From Psychrobacillus sp044762855 (GTDB taxonomy: Bacteria; Bacillota; Bacilli; Bacillales_A; Planococcaceae), in NCBI RefSeq assembly GCF_044762855.1, contig NZ_JBIWFB010000004.1, positions 62,001-126,000 on the forward strand: a DNA stretch of 64,000 nt. The letters are read 5' to 3'. Below the pieces are notes generated by a model that was not told where the DNA came from, did no database searches, and worked only from the letters and a program-made list of their open reading frames with translations. The translations under genes were made by a program, and so were the position numbers. This document shows positions 26,639 to 35,071 of the stretch, piece after piece (position 1 is the stretch's first letter; each line of letters begins with the position of its first letter).

Positions 26639-27499
26639 TTAATTATATACAATTTGAGGTGCTTTGCGAATAGTAACTTTCCAGTTCATTCCCGTACCCA
26701 CTCCATAAGTCTCAGCAAAAGATTGTTGGTTGATGGCAATGGCGATATTGTCTAAAGAATTTACATATAAAAGAGGCTCGCCAATATTAGTTGCCGCGAA
26801 CGAGCGACCGTATGTCAATATGTTCTCATAAATTACGTGGTCATTTGTGGATATCACAACTTGGAATGACTCGCCGTAATCCGCTTCTAATTGTTTAAAT
26901 TGCAACCGACTAATATTTGTCCAAATATTTCCAAATGGACGATCGATAATATCGACAATACCAGTAAGTTCCTCATTTACAAATGTCGAATCTTTTAATG
27001 GAAACTGAATAATAGAAGATACAGGAAGTGATGGACCAACCTCCTCAAATTGTATAGAACCTGAAGCAAGACGCGCACCTGTATAGGCATAAATATCCCG
27101 ACCATGAAAAGTATGTGATTCGCCAGAGTTTGGAAGTCTATTTATTGTTTCATCAATCTCGCGTATTTCCTTAATACCGATGAATTTGTTCACATGAGTT
27201 AATGTTCCATTGTCAGGTGTGACGATATATTGGTTTTTGGCCGTTTTCACAACAACGCTTTTTCGATCGGAACCAACACCAGGATCGACAATCGAAACGA
27301 ACACCGTTTGCTCAGGCCAGTAATTAATCGTCTGTAATAAACGATAAGAAGCTTCCCAAATATTATATTGTGGTATTTGATGTGTTAAGTCGAATATAGG
27401 TAAGCCACGTTGAACGGAATTTGCCACCCCATGCATTGCACTAACAGCACCATCGCTAATTCCAAAATCTGATTGTAAAACTAATAAACCTTCTGTCAT
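26639..27499 (-). CDS. SAM hydroxide adenosyltransferase / SAM hydrolase family protein (DUF62)
   Basis: 286 residues from the ATG at 27499, well spaced from GAGGAG; a GTG nine bases upstream is too close to the site. It has all landmarks of PF01887: LQSDFG near the N-terminus, SIVDPGVGSDRK, VTPDNGTLTHV and FHGRDIYAYTGARLASG. Family members split S-adenosylmethionine to adenosine and methionine using hydroxide, or in rare cases halide. A T-box leader precedes it, so expression responds to uncharged tRNA. That implies a link to amino-acid supply, with methionine the natural guess. No other gene shares the transcript. Confidence 0.88.
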   Translation of the reverse strand: MTEGLLVLQSDFGISDGAVSAMHGVANSVQRGLPIFDLTHQIPQYNIWEASYRLLQTINYWPEQTVFVSIVDPGVGSDRKSVVVKTAKNQYIVTPDNGTLTHVNKFIGIKEIREIDETINRLPNSGESHTFHGRDIYAYTGARLASGSIQFEEVGPSLPVSSIIQFPLKDSTFVNEELTGIVDIIDRPFGNIWTNISRLQFKQLEADYGESFQVVISTNDHVIYENILTYGRSFAATNIGEPLLYVNSLDNIAIAINQQSFAETYGVGTGMNWKVTIRKAPQIVYN

Positions 27500-27550
27500 G
27501 TCAGACACTCTCCTCTTATATTGTTTGTTTAAAGTTTTGAATTAAAGCAT

Positions 27551-27866
27551 AAAAAAATCCCGTCCTCATCAATCGTATAGATTGAAAAGGACGAGATTTA
27601 TACTCGTGTTACCACCTTTATTCGCCACTTACTCACATAAATAGCCTCAGCAAGTACAGAATTCTGTCGTGATGAATTCTAAACCGTGGTATTGATAACG
27701 GGTACCAAATCCCGCTTACATCTCAAGCGCAAATTAACTGCGTGTTCAATGTAGAGCTCAGAGGCCATTGTTCAAACGGAGTATTTCTGCTTCTTTTCAG
27801 CTACCGAAGCTCTCTTGTAAGAAATCCAACCACTTTACTTTTTCTCTTCATCGCTTTTACTTATAA
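27551..27866 (-). ncRNA. T-box leader (tRNA-responsive riboswitch)
   Basis: On the minus strand the conserved T-box sequence AAGGTGGTAACACGAG (27603-27619 region) is followed by a terminator whose stem (27557-27597) ends in seven T. Upstream are stem I elements: a GATGAAGAG segment and AGAGAGCTTCGGTAGCTGAAAA. The T-box sequence can pair alternatively with the 5' side of the terminator (the ACGAG/CTCGT region). The specifier codon is not certain; an ATG at 27766-27768 in the expected region is a candidate for tRNA-Met. It lies directly upstream of the DUF62 gene. Confidence 0.85.
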
Positions 27867-27871
27867 CAATT

Positions 27872-27900
27872 AATTTACGCGCAATTCAAAATATTGTCAA
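27872..27900 (-). promoter_or_regulatory. Promoter of the T-box transcript
   Basis: Minus-strand TTGACA (27895-27900), a 17-base spacer and TAAATT (27872-27877) place the start of transcription just before the T-box stem I. Confidence 0.65.
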
Positions 27901-27967
27901 GCGTTATTGGTTCGATGTATATAATATACTAAAAATTGTACAGTAAGTTAGGGAGGGACAGGATGTA

Positions 27968-29191
27968 CTATTTCTGACCACCCAAAATGGCAATAGGATT
28001 AAATACTTCAAAATGAATATGATCCTCTGCTACTCCCCATTCATGCAATGCTCTATTAACTGCTTCTAAGAAGGGGATAGGTCCACAAAAATAGAAATGT
28101 GCATCTTTCGATGGGACATTCGTTTGCAAGAAGTCCAAATCAACAAATCCTTGTTTGTCGAAGTCAGCGGCGTCGAGTTCCTCTTTTGTTGGCATATTGT
28201 AAAGAACGAGTGATTTCACATTGGAATGATTCTTCGCTAATTGTTTCACATGTTCTTTAAAGGCATGTGTCGCATTATTTTCTGTTGCATGGATGAAAGT
28301 GACTTCTCTTTGCGGTTGCTTTTCGACGATAGAATTTAACATACTAATGAGCGGTGTAATTCCAATCCCACCACTAATAAGGACGACTGGAGAATCTGTC
28401 TTATCCAGTACAAAATCACCTGCTGGTGCAGAGAACTGAAGCATATCTCCAACATCTATTTGATTTGCCAAGAAGTTAGAGACAATTCCTGCCGGCGCAT
28501 TATTATGGGCATCTTCCCGTTTAACGCTAATACGGTAGTAATCTTTCCCTGGCGAATCTGAGAGACTATAGTGTCGAATATGGTTGTATTTCTCACCAGG
28601 AATTTCCGCTTTTAATGTTAAATATTGCCCCGCTTCGTGAGAAGGAATGGACTTTCTATCTTGTGGCTTTAGATAAAAAGAACGAACTGTATCGCTTTCT
28701 TCTACTTTTCGATCGATTACAAAGCTACGGAATCCTTCCCAACCTCCAGACTGATGTTCTACTTCCTCATATAAATTCTTTTCGATATCGATGAAGGCAT
28801 CCGCAATATAACCATAAGCTTTTCCCCAAGCTTCTATAATTTCATCTGTTGCAGCATCACCGAGTACAGCCTTTACTGCTTCCAGTAATGTTTCCCCTAC
28901 AACGGGATATTGCTCCGGTACAACACCAATTGCTCGGTGCTTTTCTGTCACTCGTTGTATGACAGGTTTTATTGCTTCTAAATTTGTAATATGTTCACCT
29001 GCTGCATACACTGCAAAGCCTAGCGCTTCTTGTTGGATTCCTCTTTTTTGATTGGTTTGATTGAATAGATTGTACAAATCAGGAGCTTTGGAAAATAATA
29101 ATTCATAAAATTTCTTTCCAATTGCATTACTATGTTCTTTTAGAACAGGTGCCGTAGACTGAACGATTTCGATTGTTTTAGCATCTAACAA
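27968..29191 (-). CDS. hmp: Flavohaemoglobin, nitric oxide dioxygenase
   Basis: 407 residues. The globin domain (1-140) has B10 tyrosine Y29, Q53 and the proximal histidine H85 (EKHRAIGV); the ferredoxin reductase part has RHYSLSD (FAD) and ISGGIGITP (NAD). It converts NO plus oxygen to nitrate with NAD(P)H. The start is taken as TTG at 29191, which gives the family's LDAKTIEIV N-terminus and follows GAGGGGG; a TTG six codons earlier overlaps that site. It is monocistronic. In Bacillus such genes respond to ResDE and NsrR; no clear site was identified here. Confidence 0.95.
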   Translation of the reverse strand: MLDAKTIEIVQSTAPVLKEHSNAIGKKFYELLFSKAPDLYNLFNQTNQKRGIQQEALGFAVYAAGEHITNLEAIKPVIQRVTEKHRAIGVVPEQYPVVGETLLEAVKAVLGDAATDEIIEAWGKAYGYIADAFIDIEKNLYEEVEHQSGGWEGFRSFVIDRKVEESDTVRSFYLKPQDRKSIPSHEAGQYLTLKAEIPGEKYNHIRHYSLSDSPGKDYYRISVKREDAHNNAPAGIVSNFLANQIDVGDMLQFSAPAGDFVLDKTDSPVVLISGGIGITPLISMLNSIVEKQPQREVTFIHATENNATHAFKEHVKQLAKNHSNVKSLVLYNMPTKEELDAADFDKQGFVDLDFLQTNVPSKDAHFYFCGPIPFLEAVNRALHEWGVAEDHIHFEVFNPIAILGGQK

Positions 29192-29234
29192 GTGATAGTT
29201 CCCCCTCAAATTGTATACTACATTCGCAATAGAA

Positions 29235-29331
29235 GTATTCCCATTATGTTACCTAACCATTCCAGCAAAATTACAAACTTTTGTAGACTACATATACGCT
29301 GCAAAAAGTTTATGCTTTATAAAATATGAAT
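29235..29331 (+). pseudogene. Relic of a second azoreductase gene
   Basis: About 97 bases translate to VFPLCYLTIPAKLQTFVDY followed by a degenerate tail. This matches the intact AzoR (24724-25368) from about residue 100 (FPLWNLTIPAKLQTFVDYTY) at both protein and DNA level. No start, no upstream or downstream part of the gene remains. A terminator hairpin follows at 29334. It is the surviving piece of a deleted azoR paralogue, just upstream of hmp on the opposite strand. Confidence 0.75.
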
Positions 29332-29333
29332 AT

Positions 29334-29377
29334 AAAAATCCCACATTCTATCCGAAAAGGCAAATGTGGGATTTTTA
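29334..29377. terminator. Hairpin terminator near the azoR relic
   Basis: AAAAATCCCACATT pairs with AATGTGGGATTTTT across a 15-base loop. It may have ended the lost azoR gene, and it also lies just beyond the small membrane protein frame on the minus strand. Confidence 0.75.
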
Positions 29378-29383
29378 TATTCA

Positions 29384-29535
29384 TTAAAACTTTGGAAAAA
29401 CATACGAGATTAAAAACCAGAGAATGCCGAAAAAGATAATTAGATAGGCAGCGTATTTAATAAATGTTGCGCCTACCAAACCCGAATCTGACTTTTCTTC
29501 TCGACGTACTTCAACGCGTTTTTCTTCATCCATTA
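29384..29535 (-). pseudogene. Small membrane protein frame with a one-base shift in an A7 run
   Basis: A ribosome site (AGGAGTG) and ATG at 29535 begin MDEE, then a run of seven A bases. Reading with six A instead of seven gives a convincing 49-residue protein: charged KRVEVRREEK N-terminus, then one membrane helix FIKYAAYLIIFFGILWFLI and a short YVFPKF end. As written, the frame shifts and soon stops. This could be a real mutation, a homopolymer sequencing error, or use of transcriptional slippage. The function of such single-helix proteins is unknown. Confidence 0.55.
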
Positions 29536-29638
29536 TTAATCACTCCTAGTCTATTTCCTCTTAAGATCTATTTACCCTGGTGACTTTGAAAGTAAACTTG
29601 GAACTTTGGATAAGCAATCGAATGAAAGTGAATAAAAA

Positions 29639-29672
29639 AGCCAGAAATTCATTCAGAAATCTCTGGCTTATC
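29639..29672 (-). terminator. Terminator of the PTS IIC gene
   Basis: AGCCAGA/TCTGGCT stem flanked by a T-run on the minus strand, about 20 bases past the stop codon. Confidence 0.6.
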
Positions 29673-29690
29673 TCTTTAATATAAAATGGA

Positions 29691-30719
29691 CTATTGAATT
29701 TCCATACGTAAATCACCAGTTCTAGCTAATCCTCTAGCTTTTAGCAAATGATAAATCGTGAGGGAAATGAGTGCGGGTAAAATCACGCCTAAAACAATAT
29801 ACATTAAAAGAACCATTACACCTTGGTTGGCAAGAATATTTAAAGGTGCAATAAAAGAATTAAGACCAAGGCCTGCTAATGTATAAGGGACTTCAAAATG
29901 AAACATTAATATCGCAATTGGTGCACAAATAACAGAAGATAGAAATGGTCCTATGACAAGAAGCGGATTTTTAACGATATTTGGCACCTGTACTTTCGGT
30001 GTTAAAAATGATTGGGCGATATTTGCACCTAAATCATTTTGTTTGAATGACATCGCCGTCCATCCAGCAAATTGAGCTGTACATCCTATTAATGCGGAGG
30101 CACTGGAAATTGGATCAAGTTGCAGAGCAATTGCAATAGCAGCAGAAGAGGCAGGGGACATAAGGAAAATACTCCAAACAAGTCCAATAACTATTGACCC
30201 CATAAGCGGAGATCCTGAAACAGAGTTCGCTATGAAACTACTTAACCGCTCTAAAAGTGGAGTAGTAACCGCTGCTAATCCAACACCTGCGACTCCTCCT
30301 ACTAAAATAGCGGCAAACGGAATTGCTAGCATATCTAATTTTGTCTTACCAGCAATGCGTTTTCCAACCCACACTGCAATGACGGTAGCCAACACAGCAC
30401 TGATCGGCTGTCCTGTAGTAAGAACCCAGGCACTTTCTGCATTCATATGAAGCGCATTGGCACCGATCGTACTAGAGGCCATTGCACTGAAAATAACTAA
30501 TGTATTTCCACCAAGCTGATAGGCGATACCTGCACCGATTGCAGGTGCTAGCATTAGTTGGGCAGCTTTTCCGATAGTTGTAAAACCTTCCCAACCAGTA
30601 AAGGTGCCGAAAGTTTCAATAAGCAGGCCGATACCTAATGTTACAAGAACAGCATTTGCTAGTCCTTGCGAGGCTTTATACATCCGTTCGATAATATATT
30701 GTTTTGTCGTTTGTTTCAT
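29691..30719 (-). CDS. PTS-type EIIC membrane protein (PF13303-like)
   Basis: 342 residues from the ATG at 30719 behind GGAGG; nine further codons upstream are open but unsupported. Eight to ten hydrophobic segments and motifs such as APAIGAGIAYQLGGN and CTAQFAGWTAMSFKQND place it in the PTS_EIIC_2 family. These are stand-alone IIC-like proteins without IIA or IIB domains, and none is encoded nearby, so phosphorylation-coupled sugar uptake cannot be assumed. It may be a solute channel or facilitator. It is monocistronic. Confidence 0.8.
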   Translation of the reverse strand: MKQTTKQYIIERMYKASQGLANAVLVTLGIGLLIETFGTFTGWEGFTTIGKAAQLMLAPAIGAGIAYQLGGNTLVIFSAMASSTIGANALHMNAESAWVLTTGQPISAVLATVIAVWVGKRIAGKTKLDMLAIPFAAILVGGVAGVGLAAVTTPLLERLSSFIANSVSGSPLMGSIVIGLVWSIFLMSPASSAAIAIALQLDPISSASALIGCTAQFAGWTAMSFKQNDLGANIAQSFLTPKVQVPNIVKNPLLVIGPFLSSVICAPIAILMFHFEVPYTLAGLGLNSFIAPLNILANQGVMVLLMYIVLGVILPALISLTIYHLLKARGLARTGDLRMEIQ

Positions 30720-30919
30720 TTCTAAATACCTCCAAATATATTGCATTAAATATATTGCGAATTTTTAAAAAATAAAAAGCACTCCAATAAGATGAGCGCT
30801 TAGAATAAAGCTCGAGTACTTTTTTGAAAAACTTGAATCTCTTACTACTTGTAAATTGTTATAATATTAATATAATATTTCAGACTAGTCAATAACTATT
30901 TCATAAAAGAAACTAATAA

Positions 30920-30951
30920 AAAGCCGAAGACTTCACAAAATCTTCAGCTTT
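30920..30951 (-). terminator. Terminator of the ion-channel gene
   Basis: An 11-bp stem with one wobble pair (30920-30930 with 30941-30951) and a T-run on the minus strand, 28 bases past the stop codon. Confidence 0.7.
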
Positions 30952-30978
30952 GTAATGTATAACAAAAATGCTAGTTTA

Positions 30979-31347
30979 TTATTTTTTCGTTTTACTACGT
31001 AATTTCTTTCTTTTTTCTTCTAAAGCTTCCGCATTTATCATTGTCTTACCTAAAGTAAGTAGGGTGATAAACATGACGCCAGTTCCTACCACTAAGTAAA
31101 TCATTGTAAACACTTTTCCGAAATCCGTCGCTGGATAAAGGTTTGTTTCCACACCAGTGGGAATCAGACTTACCACGCAAAAATAAATAGCGTCCAATAC
31201 GTCCCATCCTTCTTTTTTCGTATAGAAAAGAGTACCAGAAAGAAGGATAAAAAATAAAGTAGTAAACAGGGAGAGAAAGATTGGTTCCTTGAAAGCTTTT
31301 ATAAGCGCTTCTAAAAATCGTTTGACAGTTAATATAAAGGACAACAT
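30979..31347 (-). CDS. Two-helix ion channel protein with unusual pore loop
   Basis: 122 residues. TM1 (IFLSLFTTLFFILLSGTLFY), a pore helix (LDAIYFCVVSL) and TM2 (VFTMIYLVVGTGVMFITLL) match the Ion_trans_2 family (PF07885), followed by a basic tail. The potassium filter TVGYGD is replaced by IPTGVETN before LYP, so selectivity may differ or may follow a TxGxx variant. A tetramer in the cytoplasmic membrane is expected. The ribosome site AGGTGA precedes the ATG. No RCK/TrkA domain is attached. Confidence 0.8.
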   Translation of the reverse strand: MLSFILTVKRFLEALIKAFKEPIFLSLFTTLFFILLSGTLFYTKKEGWDVLDAIYFCVVSLIPTGVETNLYPATDFGKVFTMIYLVVGTGVMFITLLTLGKTMINAEALEEKRKKLRSKTKK

Positions 31348-31449
31348 ATTGGTTCACCTACAAAAATAAATTTTATTTATGTAGTATAGCAAAACATCAG
31401 TGCACGTACTAACAGAAAGCCGAGTGCTATTCCCAATGTTCATAAAAAA

Positions 31450-31483
31450 GAAGACTAGGTTAGATAGCCCTAACTTAGTCTTC
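31450..31483 (-). terminator. Terminator of the GNAT gene
   Basis: A 14-bp stem with one wobble pair and a T-run on the minus strand just after the stop codon. Confidence 0.75.
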
Positions 31484-31498
31484 GTATAAAGCAAACTA

Positions 31499-32071
31499 TT
31501 ATTTTATCTCCATGTTTGTTGCAACTTCTGTTCTTAAAGTTTCCCATTCCTCACGTAAAATACCCATTCGAATCGAATCATAATATTGACCATTATAAAA
31601 ACGAACTTTTCGAATACGGGCTTCCATTGTCATTCCTAGCTTTTCTCCAACACGTATCATGCGTTTATTACCAGACCATGTTGTATAGCCAACTCGAACA
31701 AGAGGCATTGTGTTAAACAAATGTGCCATCCAAAGTTTTAAGGCACGTGTCCCTAAACCTTTTCCCCAGTTAGGAGCTTCATGGAATACGATTCCCATTT
31801 CAAGCCATTTGGAAGGTTCGTGTTCCCAATAATACGAAACAGTTCCACAGAAGACGCCTGCAACTTCAATGGCCCAAAAACGATCTTGAGCAATATATGA
31901 ATCTGCCTTTTCCATAAATGTATCTAATGGAATTGCTTTATGCTCATAATAAGGTGCATCCCATTTTTTCCATTCAGGGGTTGCATCCTTAAAAGCTAGT
32001 TCCCACAGTCTAGGTAAATCATCTGTTTGAAGTGGACGAATGATCAATTCATTATCTTGATAAAACATCAA
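31499..32071 (-). CDS. GNAT family N-acetyltransferase (RimJ/RimL type)
   Basis: 190 residues. The acetyl-CoA-binding loop is GKGLGTRALKLW (motif Q/RxxGxG/A), followed by VRVGYTTWSGNKRMIRVGEKLGM, the typical beta-5/alpha-4 region. The overall order fits ribosomal-protein or small-molecule acetyltransferases of the YoaA/RimJ group. Start ATG 32071 or 32068, with GAGGAAT upstream. It is a single-gene unit; the substrate is unknown. Confidence 0.88.
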   Translation of the reverse strand: MMFYQDNELIIRPLQTDDLPRLWELAFKDATPEWKKWDAPYYEHKAIPLDTFMEKADSYIAQDRFWAIEVAGVFCGTVSYYWEHEPSKWLEMGIVFHEAPNWGKGLGTRALKLWMAHLFNTMPLVRVGYTTWSGNKRMIRVGEKLGMTMEARIRKVRFYNGQYYDSIRMGILREEWETLRTEVATNMEIK

Positions 32072-32280
32072 ATTCCTCTTTTCATTTCATAGTTTTAGGT
32101 ATATGAATTGGACTGAAAAGAGATGGCGTATGCCTTTTACTTTCCAATCACCATTTGTACGTTTTTCATCTTTAACACTCCTCTCAAGTATGTATAATCT
32201 ATTATAATCTAAGTATTCAAATAATGGTATAGCAGAAAAGGGCTTTGTAATTGTATATAGCCCAGTAGAAGTTGTATAAA

Positions 32281-32763
32281 TTATAACTTCGTATTCTTTA
32301 AAGCTTCTCCTAATTGCTCAACAGAATTTACAATCATCCCATTTTGTTTAATCAAACCAACTACAAATAAATTGCGATACATAAATTGGTTTTCGGTTCC
32401 ATCCGCCACTAATGCATCAATTTTTTTCGTATTGTCACGACCTTGTTGGCGTGTATCTGTATAAAGACCGAAAATAGGACGATCTAACATTGAAAACGCG
32501 CCAATTTCAGCAGCCACACCAGCATCAATCTCCACGCCATCAATAACAGCTACTAAAAAATCGCTTTCTTTTAATGCTTTCATATCCGCTCTCGCAATGG
32601 CAAGGCTGTCTGCATAGGCAGCTTTATCATTAATGGCCATATTTTCTTGTGGCACATATAGATCGACTCCTGGGATCGCCGCTCGCACCTCTTTTGCGAC
32701 TAATTCATTGATCAATCTATCCCCTAAACCAAATAACCCGTTAGCTAAATAACCTTTTTTCAT
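32281..32763 (-). CDS. Nucleoside 2-deoxyribosyltransferase
   Basis: 160 residues of the PF05014 fold. NGLFGLGDR near the N-terminus binds the sugar-base, AIIDG-type strand (LVAVIDGVEIDAGVAAEIG) contains the nucleophilic glutamate region, and YRNLFVVGLI lies near the C-terminus. It exchanges bases between deoxynucleosides in salvage. GGAGGT precedes the ATG. It is divergent from the nucleoside transporter gene 190 bases away, which supports a shared role in scavenging deoxynucleosides. Confidence 0.88.
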   Translation of the reverse strand: MKKGYLANGLFGLGDRLINELVAKEVRAAIPGVDLYVPQENMAINDKAAYADSLAIARADMKALKESDFLVAVIDGVEIDAGVAAEIGAFSMLDRPIFGLYTDTRQQGRDNTKKIDALVADGTENQFMYRNLFVVGLIKQNGMIVNSVEQLGEALKNTKL

Positions 32764-32953
32764 TTTAGTACCTCCAGTGTCATCGATATTATTTTAGAAA
32801 AGAATAATGCTAAATACAATGTTAACCTAATTCGAATGAAAATAGGAGTTTTGTTCATACTAGGTTGAATATGAGTATTCAATATTTCTGTGTATTCAGT
32901 GGTTCCGAATAAGGAATTTCTATGTTTTGAAGTCTTGATTAGGAGTTGCGTTT

Positions 32954-34147
32954 ATGTACTTTATATTAAATATTTTAGGTGTTTTTGTTGTGATGGGCAT
33001 CGTATTTCTATGTTCACCTAACAAAAAGGCAGTGAAATGGAGACCAATTGCTTCACTGATTATTTTGGAATTGCTCATTACATGGTTTATGTTGGGAACC
33101 ACAATCGGCAGTTGGGTCATCAATAAAATTGCCTCGTTCTTTACGTGGTTAATCGCTTGTGCCAGTGAAGGAATCGCATTTGCTTTCCCAACTGTTATGG
33201 CAAATGAAACAATAGACTTTTTCTTTAGTGCATTACTTCCCATTATTTTCATCGTAACTTTTTTCGATATTTTATCTTACTTTGGCATTTTAACTTGGGT
33301 TATTGATAAAGGTGGTTGGGTTATATCCAAAGTATCCCGCCTGCCTAAATTGGAAAGCTTTTTCTCTATTCAAATGATGTTCTTGGGTAACACAGAAGCA
33401 TTGGCTGTCATTCGTGATCAGCTTTCTGTATTAAAGGATAATCGATTGCTCACTTTTGGAATTATGAGTATGAGCAGTATTAGTGGATCTATTCTTGGTG
33501 CGTATTTATCAATGGTCCCAGCGGAATACGTGTTTAGTGCCATACCATTAAACTGTTTGAATGCGTTAATATTGGTGAGTATTTTAAATCCTGTCCATGT
33601 GACAAAAGAAGAAGACATTATTTATGTACCTCCAAAATCGGAAAAGAAGGATTTCTTTTCGACGATTTCTAATAGTATGTTAGTCGGGATGAATATGGTT
33701 ATTGTTATTTTAGCCATGGTTATTGGTTATGTAGCACTTACAGCTGGTCTAAATGGGATCTTGGGTGTTTTTGTTAATGGACTTACGATACAAAAGATCT
33801 TCTCCATTCTTTTCAGTCCATTTGCTTTTTTACTTGGTTTGCCCGTCCAAGATGCTATGTATGTCGCGCAATTGATGGGCATTAAACTGGCTACGAATGA
33901 GTTTGTAGCGATGATGGACTTGAAAAATAATTTAGCTACGCTTCCACCACATACGATTGCTGTTGCAACAACTTTCTTAACGTCATTTGCCAATTTCAGT
34001 ACAATTGGCATGATTTATGGAACCTATAATTCCGTTTTATCAGAAGGAAAGTCGGCGATTATTGGTAAAAACGTTTGGAAGCTTCTCGTAAGTGGGATGG
34101 CTGTTTCGTTGTTAAGCGCAATGATTGTTGGTTTATTTGTATGGTAA
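32954..34147 (+). CDS. Concentrative nucleoside transporter (NupC/CNT family)
   Basis: 397 residues with many membrane segments. IPTS-like loops appear as MMFLGNTEALAVIRDQL and MSSISGSILGAYLSM, and LKNNLATLPPHTIAVATTFL is the C-terminal hairpin, all characteristic of CNT symporters. It imports nucleosides with protons or sodium. AGGAG precedes the ATG. Next to the divergent deoxyribosyltransferase it would supply substrate for base exchange. The strong terminator right after it ends the transcript. Confidence 0.93.
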   Translation: MYFILNILGVFVVMGIVFLCSPNKKAVKWRPIASLIILELLITWFMLGTTIGSWVINKIASFFTWLIACASEGIAFAFPTVMANETIDFFFSALLPIIFIVTFFDILSYFGILTWVIDKGGWVISKVSRLPKLESFFSIQMMFLGNTEALAVIRDQLSVLKDNRLLTFGIMSMSSISGSILGAYLSMVPAEYVFSAIPLNCLNALILVSILNPVHVTKEEDIIYVPPKSEKKDFFSTISNSMLVGMNMVIVILAMVIGYVALTAGLNGILGVFVNGLTIQKIFSILFSPFAFLLGLPVQDAMYVAQLMGIKLATNEFVAMMDLKNNLATLPPHTIAVATTFLTSFANFSTIGMIYGTYNSVLSEGKSAIIGKNVWKLLVSGMAVSLLSAMIVGLFVW

Positions 34148-34184
34148 AAAGGCAACTCGAGAACATACGAGTTGCCTTTTTTGT
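34146..34184 (+). terminator. Terminator of the nucleoside transporter gene
   Basis: A 13-bp stem with AAAAA before and TTTTTT after, overlapping the stop codon region. Confidence 0.9.
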
Positions 34185-34266
34185 CGTTGGAACAATTATA
34201 TAAAAAGGAAATAAACAACTAGTGACGAAATTATATAAATAGAATAGATGAAACGAGGACATTAAA

Positions 34267-35055
34267 ATGGATTTTTTTCTAATAGACCAAACAGAAATAC
34301 AAACTTTGCATTCTAGACTTTCAGCAATCCAAGCAATAGAAGGAAATCCGATGGGTGTACATCAATTAGTTAAAGGTAGGACAAATGCATTTGCAGTCGA
34401 AAATATTCCCGGACCAGCGTTCAATACCGTTCGAGGGTTAAATGAAAGTGATATCCCGCATTTAGAAGAAATAGTGGGATTTTATAAGAAGCTTTCCATA
34501 AACTTTCGTATAGAAATCATACCAACCAATAGTTCGAAGTCATTGTTCAGAGCCTTAACTGAACGAGGATTTTACCAGTCGGGTTTTCACGCATCTTTTA
34601 TCGGGGAAGCAATGAAAATAAATGAGCAGAGCCCTCCACCTGAAATTGAAATCGTTCCATTAAAAAAAGATGAGTTTGATTTGTTTGCGTCTATTTATGT
34701 GCAGGGCTTTGGCCTTCCTTCTTTCATTCAAAATGGTATAAAGCAAAATAATGAGGTTTTATTTGATGTGCCGGGATGGGAATTTTACGTAGCGTATGTG
34801 AAGAATATCCCTGTTGGAGTTGCTGTGTTATATATTCAAAATGAAATTGCAACGCTAGCAGCTGCAACCACATTGCCAGAATATCGCGGGAAAGGTGTGC
34901 AAACAACATTAATTCAGAAACGAATTCAGGTAGCAATCGAAAAAGGAGCAAAGCATATTATGAGTGAGGCTGCTTTTGGAAGTGCTAGTCATCGGAATAT
35001 GGAACGAGCGGGACTAAAACTAGCTTATACAAAAGCTCTTTGGGATAAATTCTAA
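34267..35055 (+). CDS. GNAT family acetyltransferase, two-domain
   Basis: 262 residues. The C-terminal half carries the acetyl-CoA motif YRGKGVQTTLIQKRI and the region GAKHIMSEAAFGSASHRNMERAGL; the N-terminal half (about 1-120) is likely a second, degenerate GNAT lobe (PGPAFNTVRGLNESD). Two-lobed GNATs of this type are common in Bacillus. GAGGA precedes the ATG. It begins a probable four-gene run with hydrolase, kinase-like and isochorismatase-fold genes. The substrate is unknown. Confidence 0.85.
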   Translation: MDFFLIDQTEIQTLHSRLSAIQAIEGNPMGVHQLVKGRTNAFAVENIPGPAFNTVRGLNESDIPHLEEIVGFYKKLSINFRIEIIPTNSSKSLFRALTERGFYQSGFHASFIGEAMKINEQSPPPEIEIVPLKKDEFDLFASIYVQGFGLPSFIQNGIKQNNEVLFDVPGWEFYVAYVKNIPVGVAVLYIQNEIATLAAATTLPEYRGKGVQTTLIQKRIQVAIEKGAKHIMSEAAFGSASHRNMERAGLKLAYTKALWDKF

Positions 35056-35071
35056 TTAGGAAGGAAATAGA

